Source of the DNA: Clostridiales bacterium | GTDB taxonomy: Bacteria > Bacillota > Clostridia > Oscillospirales > CAG-382 | Assembly (NCBI GenBank): GCA_003343885.1 | Contig: QAKH01000034.1 | Location: 1-6,596 of the forward strand | Length of the DNA stretch: 6,596 nucleotides | Direction: 5' to 3' | In this document: piece by piece, positions 1 through 6,297 of the stretch | Position numbering within the stretch: position 1 is the first letter of the stretch | How the letters are laid out: each line of letters begins with the position of its first letter | The notes under the pieces: generated by a model | Databases searched by the model: none | What the model was told of the DNA's origin: nothing | The model's input: the letters and a program-made list of their open reading frames with translations, nothing else | Program-made: the position numbers and the translations under genes

Positions 1-75
1 AATTTTGTGAAATCATTATGCTATTTTTTCATTTTAACTTTACAAAACCATAAATAAACAAAATATTACTTCTAC

Positions 76-104
76 ATTATACTATAATCCGCATTTTTTT
101 GCAA
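76..104 (-). promoter_or_regulatory. Sigma-A type promoter reading out of the left edge
   Basis: On the minus strand a -35 box TTGCAA (104-99) is followed by a 17-base spacer and a perfect -10 box TATAAT (81-76). Transcription should begin near position 69 and run left. It starts just 8 bases after the peptidase stop codon, and no terminator separates the two, so the downstream gene is probably served both by readthrough and by this promoter. The remaining leader (about 69 to 1) is AT-rich and has no ribosome binding site followed by an open frame; only ATG codons with stops within a few codons occur. The driven gene therefore starts beyond the window. Aminopeptidase P genes of Firmicutes are often followed by efp, which makes elongation factor P the likely target by inference only. 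Confidence 0.7.
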
Positions 105-111
105 GACTTTT

Positions 112-1197
112 TTATAAAATAATCAATTCTTTAGGGCTGTTTGTTAAATTTACGCACCCGCCGTTCTTAACGCTGACAATGTCTTCTATTCTGACTCCGA
201 ATTCTCCGTCCAAATACACGCCCGGTTCAACGCTTATAACTGCGCCTTCGGGTATCGGACTGTTGTTTGACGGTGAAAAATTCGGGGATTCATGTATTTC
301 AAGACCAAGCGAGTGACCGAGCGAATGTCCGAAGCATCCGTCATATCCTCGGCTTGCAATATATTCACGAGCAACTCCGTCTATGCTCTTTCCGGTTTTT
401 CCGGCGCTTATGTACTCAAGCGCCTTGTACTGAGCATTTAAAACCGTATCATAAACATCACGCATTTTTTCGGTTGGCTTTCCGATACTGACCGTTCTTG
501 TCATATCAGAGCAATATCCGTCAAAACGCGCTCCGAAATCCATGGTTAAAAAGCCTTTTTTGATCGGAATATTATCCGGCACGCCGTGCGGCATGGCAGA
601 TTTTTCGGCATTTACCGCTATTGTATCAAAAGCGATTCCGTCAGCGCCGTTTGACAGCATAAAGTAATCAAGCTCAAGAGCGACTTGCTTTTCGGTAAGT
701 CCTTTTCCGAGGTTATCCGAAATATACGAAAGAATATGTGCGAACGCCTTATCGGTAACAGCCTGCGCTTTGACAATTTTTTCAAGCTCGCTGTCAGTTT
801 TTACGGCTCTTAACATTTCAAATGCGCAAGACGCGCCGTTGCACAGTTTCTTGCCTGCGAACTTTTCACTCAATCGCTCATATTCTGAAACGGTAACGTA
901 ATTCTCCTCTATGAGAATGTTATCACAGCCTTCGAACAGACCGGCAAGTGTTTCCCAAAGCGTTTTATCCTGTAAAACGACCGTCACTTCGGAGTTTATT
1001 TTTCCCTGCTTTTTAGCCTCGCATGCCGAGCCGTAGTATCTGAAATCCGTTATAAATACCGTTTTTTCCGGAGTAATCGCCACAAATCCTGCGCTTGACG
1101 GAAAACCGGTTGCGTATCTTCTGTTGACTGAAGACAAAATCAGCGCGCCGCCGGCATTTTTATCTTTCACAAACGGTTTTAACTTTTCCCAAAGCAT
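112..1197 (-). CDS. pepP: Aminopeptidase P family (Xaa-Pro) metallopeptidase
   Basis: A 361-residue M24 'pita-bread' peptidase that should remove an N-terminal residue preceding proline from cytoplasmic peptides, using two divalent metals. Residues 1-125 form the creatinase-type N-terminal domain (NRRYATGF near 25-32) and 130-361 the catalytic domain. All five expected metal ligands are visible: D220 in MDFGA, D231 in SDMTRT, H295 in GHSLGH, E324 in VEPG and E338 in RIED. The catalytic histidines H204 (MPHG) and H302 (IHE) are also present. The frame is open upstream to an ATG at 1272, which would add 25 residues and overlap the upstream gene by 35 bases. I chose the ATG at 1197 because AGGAG sits 8 bases before it, the upstream ATGs lack any such site, and the shorter form has the usual family length and N-terminus. 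With this start the gap to the TIM-barrel gene is 40 bases. It is the last gene of the yqeG block in the window. Family assignment is very secure; substrate preference is not visible. Confidence 0.93.
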   Translation of the reverse strand: MLWEKLKPFVKDKNAGGALILSSVNRRYATGFPSSAGFVAITPEKTVFITDFRYYGSACEAKKQGKINSEVTVVLQDKTLWETLAGLFEGCDNILIEENYVTVSEYERLSEKFAGKKLCNGASCAFEMLRAVKTDSELEKIVKAQAVTDKAFAHILSYISDNLGKGLTEKQVALELDYFMLSNGADGIAFDTIAVNAEKSAMPHGVPDNIPIKKGFLTMDFGARFDGYCSDMTRTVSIGKPTEKMRDVYDTVLNAQYKALEYISAGKTGKSIDGVAREYIASRGYDGCFGHSLGHSLGLEIHESPNFSPSNNSPIPEGAVISVEPGVYLDGEFGVRIEDIVSVKNGGCVNLTNSPKELIIL

Positions 1198-1205
1198 TTT
1201 TTCAT

Positions 1206-1210
1206 CTCCT
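1206..1210 (-). promoter_or_regulatory. Ribosome binding site fixing the pepP start
   Basis: AGGAG on the minus strand, 8 bases upstream of the ATG at 1197. No comparable site precedes the upstream in-frame ATGs at 1272 and 1263, where the sequence is A/T-rich without a GGAG core. This decides for the 361-residue product. Confidence 0.75.
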
Positions 1211-1237
1211 AAAATGCCGCAAACACAGTCCGGCACA

Positions 1238-2119
1238 TTAAATTCCGGCAATATCTCCAGCATATTTTGCATAAGTATTTTTCATTTCGAGCGCATCCTC
1301 CGCCTGCGTCCCGTCAGACTCACAGATAATTGTAGGCGCCGCGCCGATTTGAGCGATAGCCTGCATAAGCGGCACATAATCGGGCCCGTACACGGTATCC
1401 TCAAAAGTGAGGTGTCTTTTTTCTCCGCCCTTGGTATGTTCTATTTTTGAAAAATGGCAATGCATATTATACGCCGCTTCCGGTGATTTTCTTTTTTCCA
1501 CTATATCAAAAATTCTTTTATAGTCGTCTACGCTTTCAAACACGCCGCCCTGTTCCCTTGCGTTCATATGTCCGAAGTCGATAACCGGGCAGACCGTTTT
1601 ATCAACGCTGCACATTTCAAGCACCTCGTCGAGTGTGCCGAGCTGGTTTACCTTTCCCATGGTTTCGATTCCCAGAATAAATCCGTATAATCCGTTTTCG
1701 CTCAGCACATTAAGGGCATGGTGAATAGCGTCCTTAGCAAAGTTAAGCGCGTCTGTTCTGTCAAGCTTTGCGCAAGATCCGGCATGTATTACCATTGTTT
1801 TTCCGCCCATCAGAGAAAGCGCTCTTGCACTGTCGAGTATGTACTTTGCGCTGCCTGTTCTCTTTTCCGGCTCGACGGAGGACAGTGAAATAAAATAAGG
1901 CGCATGGATACTTAAACTTATCCCAGCCAACTTTGCTTTTTCTCCGAGGGACACAAAGGTTTCGTCCGAGGCGTTAACGCCTCTGCCCGCCTCGTATTCG
2001 TATGCGTCAAGCCCGACTTTTTTTACCCACTCCGGCGCCTGCAAAGTATTTTTGTTTCCTTGTTTATAAAAACTTTCGGAGTTTCCTCCCGGCCCAAACA
2101 TTGCTCTGTTTTCCGCCAT
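1238..2119 (-). CDS. Endonuclease IV-like TIM-barrel metalloprotein
   Basis: A 293-residue protein of the xylose isomerase-like / AP endonuclease 2 TIM-barrel superfamily, closest in layout to bacterial endonuclease IV (Nfo), which is about 285 residues and cuts DNA at abasic sites with three zinc ions. Candidate metal ligands appear in the expected order: H72 (IHAPY), H112 (VIHAG), E152 (GIETMG), D181 and H184 (IDFGH), H222 (HCHFSK), E233/H236 (GGEKRH) and E267 (CESDG). The Nfo element that supplies D229 and H231 is only approximately matched by GGEKRH, so I keep the name generic; a DNA repair role is likely but not proven. No signal peptide or membrane segment is seen. The ATG at 2119 is preceded by GGTGAT, which matches the far end of the Shine-Dalgarno consensus; an ATG six codons later (2101) is a possible alternative. 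It follows yqeG by 30 bases and precedes pepP by 40 bases, consistent with one transcript. Confidence 0.85.
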   Translation of the reverse strand: MAENRAMFGPGGNSESFYKQGNKNTLQAPEWVKKVGLDAYEYEAGRGVNASDETFVSLGEKAKLAGISLSIHAPYFISLSSVEPEKRTGSAKYILDSARALSLMGGKTMVIHAGSCAKLDRTDALNFAKDAIHHALNVLSENGLYGFILGIETMGKVNQLGTLDEVLEMCSVDKTVCPVIDFGHMNAREQGGVFESVDDYKRIFDIVEKRKSPEAAYNMHCHFSKIEHTKGGEKRHLTFEDTVYGPDYVPLMQAIAQIGAAPTIICESDGTQAEDALEMKNTYAKYAGDIAGI

Positions 2120-2149
2120 CTTATCACCGGCCTTTCTTTCAATATAAAT

Positions 2150-2653
2150 TCATTTATTTCCTGTTCTGTGTTTTCTTCGGTAAGCGTATAAAAACGGTTT
2201 TTCAAAAAAGCGTTTGAATTTAAAAAAAGGAGTTTCAACGTCTTTTATAGGTTTCACCAAAAAGCTCGGCACTCCGAGAAGCGCGGCGGCGACGACGTCC
2301 GTAAAAATCTGATCTCCCACTGCCCCACAGTTTTTTAAATCTACCGAACATCTTTCGGCAAGCCTTTTATACTTATCAACCTTTGGTTTTCCGGCTTTTG
2401 CTTCAAACGGTATGCCGAGACCTGCGGCATATTTTTCAACACGGGAAAGGTCGTTATTTGAAACAAACACCGCCCGTATTCCGTGTTGTGACAATTTTTC
2501 AAACCATTCAAGATTTTCTTTTGTCGGCAACGGACTGTCGTATGGCACAAGCGTATTGTCTATATCCAGAAACAGGCAAGTTATATTATTCTTCTCAAGC
2601 AGTTCAAACGGTATATCATACACCGTTTCAAACATATAATCAGGGACAAACAC
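2150..2653 (-). CDS. yqeG: YqeG-family HAD phosphatase (GTG start)
   Basis: A 167-residue cap-less HAD-superfamily phosphatase of the YqeG family, which is related to the phosphatidylglycerophosphatase Gep4. HAD motif I is DIDNT with nucleophile D30 and acid/base D32; motif II is SNN at 65-67; the lysine motif lies in KAGKPK around 86-91; motif III is GDQIFTD with D114 and D119. The N-terminal FVPDYMFETV segment and the length fit the family. The substrate cannot be read from sequence; phosphatidylglycerophosphate is a family-based suggestion, and it would fit loosely with plsC lying one operon upstream. The start is GTG (2653-2651), supported by GAGGAG six bases upstream. It is the first gene after the S1 terminator, so it needs its own promoter in 2654-2737; I found only poor -10-like matches there (CATAAT, TAAAAT) with no matching -35. 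Confidence 0.9.
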   Translation of the reverse strand: MFVPDYMFETVYDIPFELLEKNNITCLFLDIDNTLVPYDSPLPTKENLEWFEKLSQHGIRAVFVSNNDLSRVEKYAAGLGIPFEAKAGKPKVDKYKRLAERCSVDLKNCGAVGDQIFTDVVAAALLGVPSFLVKPIKDVETPFFKFKRFFEKPFLYAYRRKHRTGNK

Positions 2654-2659
2654 GGCGTT

Positions 2660-2665
2660 CTCCTC
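2660..2665 (-). promoter_or_regulatory. Ribosome binding site for the yqeG GTG start
   Basis: GAGGAG on the minus strand, six bases upstream of the GTG at 2653. It supports the non-ATG start over the in-frame ATG six codons downstream (M7), which lacks such a site. Confidence 0.7.
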
Positions 2666-2737
2666 ACTGTGTTATTTTAATACACTTTTAATGCTTTGCG
2701 TTCTTCTATTATGCACCTATGCGCCGCTGAAAAGCAC

Positions 2738-2777
2738 AAAAAAGCCGGAAGAATGCGGTTTAACATCCTCCGGCTTT
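2738..2777 (-). terminator. Intrinsic terminator closing the cmk-plsC-ispH-S1 block
   Basis: On the minus strand AAAGCCGGA (2777-2769) pairs perfectly with TCCGGCTTT (2749-2741). The stem can be lengthened inward by GATG with CATT (one G-U pair) across a small bulge, leaving an 8-base loop. The stem runs into six Ts (2743-2738). It begins 12 bases after the S1 stop codon, the classic position and shape of a Rho-independent terminator. Confidence 0.9.
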
Positions 2778-2789
2778 GTTTTACGTCGT

Positions 2790-3968
2790 TTATTCAGCGT
2801 CGCTTGCAGAAGCTTCGTCTGTTTCAACAGCGGCTTCGTCAGCACCGTACTGATCATCCTGCTCAAGGAGCGCACGGATAGAAAGACTTACTTTCTTAGC
2901 GTCGTAATCAATTGCAGTTATCTTCGCTTTCACAACATCGCCGACCGAAAGTTCGTCTGCCGGTTTTGCAATCTTCTTGTTGGAAATCTGCGAAATGTGG
3001 ATAAGACCGTCAATGCCGGGAATTACTTCGGCAAAAGCTCCGAAGGGAGTAAGGCTTACCACTTTTACGTCTACTACATCGCCCTCTGCGTAGTTCTGAG
3101 AAAGAATGGTCCACGGATTATCTGCTTCCATTCTGTGTCCGAGAGAAATTCTCTTCTTCTCAGGATCAAGCGCTTTGATATAAACGTCTATTTCGTCGCC
3201 TACGCTTACTACTTCAGACGGATTCTTGATTCTCTTCCATGACAGCTCGGTAATATGTACCATGCCGTCAACCGCGCCGAGATCAACGAATGCGCCGTAG
3301 CTTGTTATTGACTTAACTTTTCCGGTGAACTTCTGTCCAACTTCTGCTGTTTCCCAGAACTTCTCCTCAGCAGCTTTCTTTCTTTCGGTTACAACTGCTC
3401 TTACAGAACCAACTGCACGCTTCTTGCGGGCGTCTGTTCCGATTACTTTAAACTCGAGCATCTGACCTGCAAACTGCTGCAAATCCTTTTCTTCATACGG
3501 CTGCTCACGTCTGGGGAGCGTTGTCTGAGATATCGGTACAAAAACTCTTCCTGCTGCGCAGATAAGTACAAGTCCGCCCTTTGTAATCTCAACAACTTTT
3601 CCGGTAAGAACCGTTCCGTTCTGTTCTGCCTCAACGAGTGCGTCCCAATTCTTGTCAGCGTCTATGCGCTTCTTTGAAAGAAGAATGGTACCTTCAGCGT
3701 CATTCGGCTTAACAACAACGACATCGATTTCATCGCCCGGCTTAACTATATCCTCAGGTTTTGCCGTCGGATCATCTGTCAATTCGGAAAGCGGAATCAT
3801 ACCTGTATATTTTATACCGAGATCAACATGAACCTCAGTCGGTGTAACAGATGTCACTGTGCCCTTTACTCTTTCTCCTGTTCTGAGAGTTTTGAATGAA
3901 GCGTCGAGCATTTCCTCGAAGCTCATTCCTTCGTTAATTGTGGATGTTTCCATTGTTTTGTTTTTCAT
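2790..3968 (-). CDS. rpsA: Ribosomal protein S1 homologue, four S1 domains
   Basis: A 392-residue RNA-binding protein with four S1 (OB-fold) repeats at about 31-101, 116-190, 209-279 and 294-365, then an acidic tail (366-392). Repeats 3 and 4 are the most canonical (SYGAFVDLG...GMVHITELS and PFGAFAEV...GLIHISQIS). Repeat 2 is the most divergent, as is usual in four-domain Firmicutes forms, which are shorter than the six-domain E. coli S1. It should bind mRNA at the ribosome; whether it is an essential ribosomal subunit protein in this lineage is uncertain. The ATG at 3968 overlaps the end of ispH by 35 bases in the +1 frame relative to ispH. No good ribosome binding site sits at normal distance (GGGA is 13 bases away); internal ATGs at 3953 and 3926 are no better. 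A hairpin between the start and an upstream AGGAGGT may solve this (see separate entry). In several Clostridia ispH and S1 are fused into one protein; here they are separate. Confidence 0.95.
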   Translation of the reverse strand: MKNKTMETSTINEGMSFEEMLDASFKTLRTGERVKGTVTSVTPTEVHVDLGIKYTGMIPLSELTDDPTAKPEDIVKPGDEIDVVVVKPNDAEGTILLSKKRIDADKNWDALVEAEQNGTVLTGKVVEITKGGLVLICAAGRVFVPISQTTLPRREQPYEEKDLQQFAGQMLEFKVIGTDARKKRAVGSVRAVVTERKKAAEEKFWETAEVGQKFTGKVKSITSYGAFVDLGAVDGMVHITELSWKRIKNPSEVVSVGDEIDVYIKALDPEKKRISLGHRMEADNPWTILSQNYAEGDVVDVKVVSLTPFGAFAEVIPGIDGLIHISQISNKKIAKPADELSVGDVVKAKITAIDYDAKKVSLSIRALLEQDDQYGADEAAVETDEASASDAE

Positions 3969-4920
3969 CAGAATGAAAATTTCCCAAAATATTTTCTATT
4001 CTGACTTTTACCTCCTCTATTATATCATCAGGCGTTGAAGCGCCTGCTGTTATCCCTATGGTGAACGTATTTCTGCGGTCATTGCCGCTTGGGGTTTGGT
4101 CTGAAAACGACGCATACAAAAGTCTGAAGTCCTCTTCCGGAACGTCGCTGCTTTTCTCCAGAAGGTACACGTTTCGGCAATACTCAGAGGCGATATCGTA
4201 AAGCTTTCTGGTATTTGAACTTTTCGTTCCGCCTATAACGCACATCACGTCAGCTTGTCCGGCAAGTCTTTTGACTTCATTTTGACGATTTTCCGTAACA
4301 TTACATATTGTATCAAATATTTTTGCATTTGTATATACTTTTTTTATAACTTTTTGACAATTTACATATTTTTCATTATTTCCTGTTGTTTGTGACACCA
4401 GCAGCAATTTATTCGACAAATTTCGTCCTTCATTATTAACAAAATCCGAACACTCCTCGTCGTCGGAGCATATTTCCGTTTTCGCATGAGCATAGCTTTG
4501 TATTCCGACGACTTCCGGATGATTTTTATCACCGACTATAAGAGTTGTGCTTCCGTCGGACGAATTTTCATCGACAATTTTGTGTATTCGTTTTACAAAC
4601 GGACATGTTGCGTCAACCACCTCAAATCCGTCTGAAACAAGTCTTTCCGAAAGCTGTTTTGTAACGCCGTGCGTACGTATAACAACGATTATATTGTCAC
4701 GTTCGGGAAGCAAAGAATCGATATGCTCTTTTTCTATGCAGAATATGCCGTCGTTTTTAAGACGTTCGATAAACACATCATTATGAATAAGTTCGCCTAT
4801 GACGTATATTCTTTTATCGGTTTTCTTTCTCAGCTCATACACAATTTCAACTGCTCTTCTGACTCCGAAGCAAAAGCCGCAGTTTTCCGCTACAATTATT
4901 GAATATGCCGGGCAATTCAT
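3934..4920 (-). CDS. ispH: 4-hydroxy-3-methylbut-2-enyl diphosphate reductase
   Basis: A 328-residue iron-sulfur enzyme for the last step of the MEP pathway, converting HMBPP to IPP and DMAPP in the cytoplasm. The three cluster cysteines are present: C17 in GFCFGV, C106 in DATCP and C206 in DTICN. Substrate-binding residues are also seen: H46, H84 (RTHG), H134 and catalytic E136 (NHPEV), T178 or T179 (SQTT), and S234/S235 with N236 (TKSSN). The family C-terminal motif GITAGASTP is at 289-297. The start ATG overlaps the plsC stop as ATGA, and GAGGAG lies 8 bases upstream inside plsC, so translation is probably coupled. The last residues (about 314-328, HSDEKQNNGN region) are polar and non-conserved in character; this tail overlaps the S1 start. 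The stretch coding I301 to E319 also carries the putative S1 initiation structure. No oddities in the active site. Confidence 0.96.
   Translation of the reverse strand: MNCPAYSIIVAENCGFCFGVRRAVEIVYELRKKTDKRIYVIGELIHNDVFIERLKNDGIFCIEKEHIDSLLPERDNIIVVIRTHGVTKQLSERLVSDGFEVVDATCPFVKRIHKIVDENSSDGSTTLIVGDKNHPEVVGIQSYAHAKTEICSDDEECSDFVNNEGRNLSNKLLLVSQTTGNNEKYVNCQKVIKKVYTNAKIFDTICNVTENRQNEVKRLAGQADVMCVIGGTKSSNTRKLYDIASEYCRNVYLLEKSSDVPEEDFRLLYASFSDQTPSGNDRRNTFTIGITAGASTPDDIIEEVKVRIENILGNFHSDEKQNNGNIHN
3968..4016 (-). promoter_or_regulatory. Possible hairpin-bridged ribosome binding site for S1
   Basis: Inside ispH, a perfect AGGAGGT (4016-4010) stands 41 bases before the S1 ATG, too far for normal use. 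After five bases (AAAAG, 4009-4005) comes TCAGAAT (4004-3998), a single bulged A, and GAAAAT (3996-3991). A 10-base loop follows, then ATTTTC (3980-3975) and ATTCTGA (3974-3968). These arms give 13 pairs with one bulge, and the outermost pair uses the A of the ATG. Folded, the structure removes about 36 bases and places AGGAGGT five or six bases from the start codon. The pairing is read directly; its role in initiation is inference. Structure-bridged initiation is known from phage T4 gene 38. Confidence 0.5.
4332..4360 (-). promoter_or_regulatory. Weak candidate promoter inside ispH, for S1
   Basis: On the minus strand TTGTCA (4360-4355) and TATATA (4337-4332) are separated by 17 bases. The -35 matches five of six positions, the -10 only four. 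It lies in an AT-rich, lysine-coding part of ispH, where chance matches are common. If real, it would give S1 a transcript independent of ispH with about 350 bases of leader. Confidence 0.22.
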
Positions 4921-5591
4921 TTTTCTGTCTCCTCACGAGTTTTTTTATCGAGCTCGCATATACGCCCGAAAATCTCATCGCTTATACGCTGGTATTCCTG
5001 TGGACTCTTTGCGCCGGCATTATACTCTTCAAAGCTTATGGGAGAGCCTACTCTAACGTACAGCTTACGGAAAAAGCGGACTTTATACTCTTTTGTGTAT
5101 ATGGAAACCGGTATAACGGGAGTTTGCATTCTGTAAACCATCATTCCGGTTCCGCTTTTAATATCTGCGGCATCTGCCGGAGATTCGCCTCTGCAGCGTC
5201 TTCCCTGCGGAAATATTCCGACCGGCTCGCCGTGCTTTAAGTGTGTAAAAGCAGTTTTTATAGCAGTTACGTCTGCGTTTTCCCTGTCAACCGGAAAAGC
5301 ACCGAGTACTTTTATAATTTTCTTCAAGACAGGAATATCAAAAAGTTCTTTTTTTGCCATAAAATGCACAGGGCGTTTTACTGCCACTGCCAGGAAAACC
5401 GGGTCCCAGTTTGAAATATGGTTACAGCATACAAAGCATGCGCCATCCTTTGGCATGTTTTCCGTTCCCGTAATTTTGGCACGGAACAACATCTTTACAA
5501 AGCCGGAAAAAAACTTTACGAGAATTCTGTACAGGCGCATAGGTGGCGGAGTATATTCTTTTTTTTCAGAATTTTGTACCGAGTTTTGCAT
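4917..5591 (-). CDS. plsC: 1-acyl-sn-glycerol-3-phosphate acyltransferase
   Basis: A 224-residue PlsC-type acyltransferase that adds the second acyl chain to lysophosphatidic acid to make phosphatidic acid at the inner face of the membrane. Motif I is NHISNWD with H58 and D63 (the HX4D catalytic pair); motif II is GAFPVDR at 97-103; motif III is FPQGRR at 127-132; motif IV is TPVIPVSIY at 157-165. Residues about 20-38 are hydrophobic/basic and probably lie on the membrane. Motif III is unusual: most relatives have FPEGTR, and here glutamine replaces the glutamate. The ATG at 5591 lies inside the end of cmk (26-base overlap); only a weak GGA precedes it, so translational coupling to cmk is likely. 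Its stop overlaps the ispH start as ATGA. Family assignment is secure; acyl donor preference and exact lysolipid are not visible. Confidence 0.92.
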   Translation of the reverse strand: MQNSVQNSEKKEYTPPPMRLYRILVKFFSGFVKMLFRAKITGTENMPKDGACFVCCNHISNWDPVFLAVAVKRPVHFMAKKELFDIPVLKKIIKVLGAFPVDRENADVTAIKTAFTHLKHGEPVGIFPQGRRCRGESPADAADIKSGTGMMVYRMQTPVIPVSIYTKEYKVRFFRKLYVRVGSPISFEEYNAGAKSPQEYQRISDEIFGRICELDKKTREETEK

Positions 5592-6240
5592 TTATTATTT
5601 CCATCGCCTTTCTTTCTGTCGTTTCCGGTTCATATCCGCTGTTATCAAGCAATACTGCGTCATGTGCGGGAACACAGGGAGCAGCGGCTCTTGTAGAATC
5701 GTTCTTATCGCGTTTAAGCATATCGTCAAGGACATCTTCAAATTTCACGTCCTGTCCTTTTGCTATAAGCTCTTCGTATCTGCGGCGTGCTCTCTCCTCA
5801 TTTCCTGCCTTAAGGAATATTTTTACCTGTGCGTCAGGAAGCACGACGGTTCCAATATCTCTGCCGTCCATTATCACGTTATTATTTCTTGCAAAATCTC
5901 TTTGCTTTTCGAGCAAAAACGCACGAACTGCCGGAAGAGCGGACACTGCGGAGGCGTACATTGACATTTCGGGTGTTCTTATTTTATCAGACACGTCCTC
6001 TCCGTTAAGGAACACGTGCTGAGATCCGTCTATCCATTCGAGTTTTATATCTATTTTTGAAAAGTGTTTTTGGAGGCTTTTCTCGTCGTTCGGCTCTATT
6101 TGATTTCTTTTTGCGTATAGTCCAACTGTACGGTACATGGCGCCTGTATCTATATAAAGCCAACCAAGTTTTTTTGAAAGTGTTTTTGCCAAAGTTGATT
6201 TTCCTGACCCGGACGGGCCGTCTATTGCAACTGAATACAT
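5566..6240 (-). CDS. cmk: Cytidylate kinase
   Basis: A 224-residue (d)CMP kinase that uses ATP to make CDP and dCDP in pyrimidine salvage and in recycling CMP released by lipid and RNA turnover. The P-loop is GPSGSGKST at 8-16; DTGAMYR at 31-37 and DGRDIGT at 125-131 are the CMP-binding signatures; the lid/arginine segment is RDKNDSTR at 177-184. Length is normal for the family. The ATG at 6240 has AAGGAG five bases upstream (6251-6246). The 3' end runs 26 bases into plsC. It is the first gene of the block in this window, but no convincing minus-strand promoter was found between it and the right edge, so the promoter may be atypical or lie further right. Confidence 0.96.
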   Translation of the reverse strand: MYSVAIDGPSGSGKSTLAKTLSKKLGWLYIDTGAMYRTVGLYAKRNQIEPNDEKSLQKHFSKIDIKLEWIDGSQHVFLNGEDVSDKIRTPEMSMYASAVSALPAVRAFLLEKQRDFARNNNVIMDGRDIGTVVLPDAQVKIFLKAGNEERARRRYEELIAKGQDVKFEDVLDDMLKRDKNDSTRAAAPCVPAHDAVLLDNSGYEPETTERKAMEIINAKLGTKF

Positions 6241-6297
6241 TTTTTCTCCTTGTTATGAATATTATTTTAGCTTTTCCTATTATTTTTATTATTTTAT

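Noticed and set aside
83..88. TATAAT on the plus strand near the left edge.
   Set aside because: No -35 at proper distance; it is a by-product of the ATTATACTATAAT stretch that holds the minus-strand -10 box.
2669..2685. Near-palindromic GTGT...ACAC in the yqeG upstream gap, considered as an operator.
   Set aside because: Only four outer pairs match and the centre is plain A/T; too weak to separate from chance.
2654..2737. Promoter for yqeG.
   Set aside because: CATAAT and TAAAAT occur, but no -35 box is found at acceptable spacing (the best, TTTTCA, is 14 bases from CATAAT). A promoter is expected here but cannot be placed.
2691..3242. Plus-strand open frame of 183 codons opposite S1 and the terminator.
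   Set aside because: It is antisense to a clear four-domain S1 gene, crosses the terminator, and has no domain or binding site.
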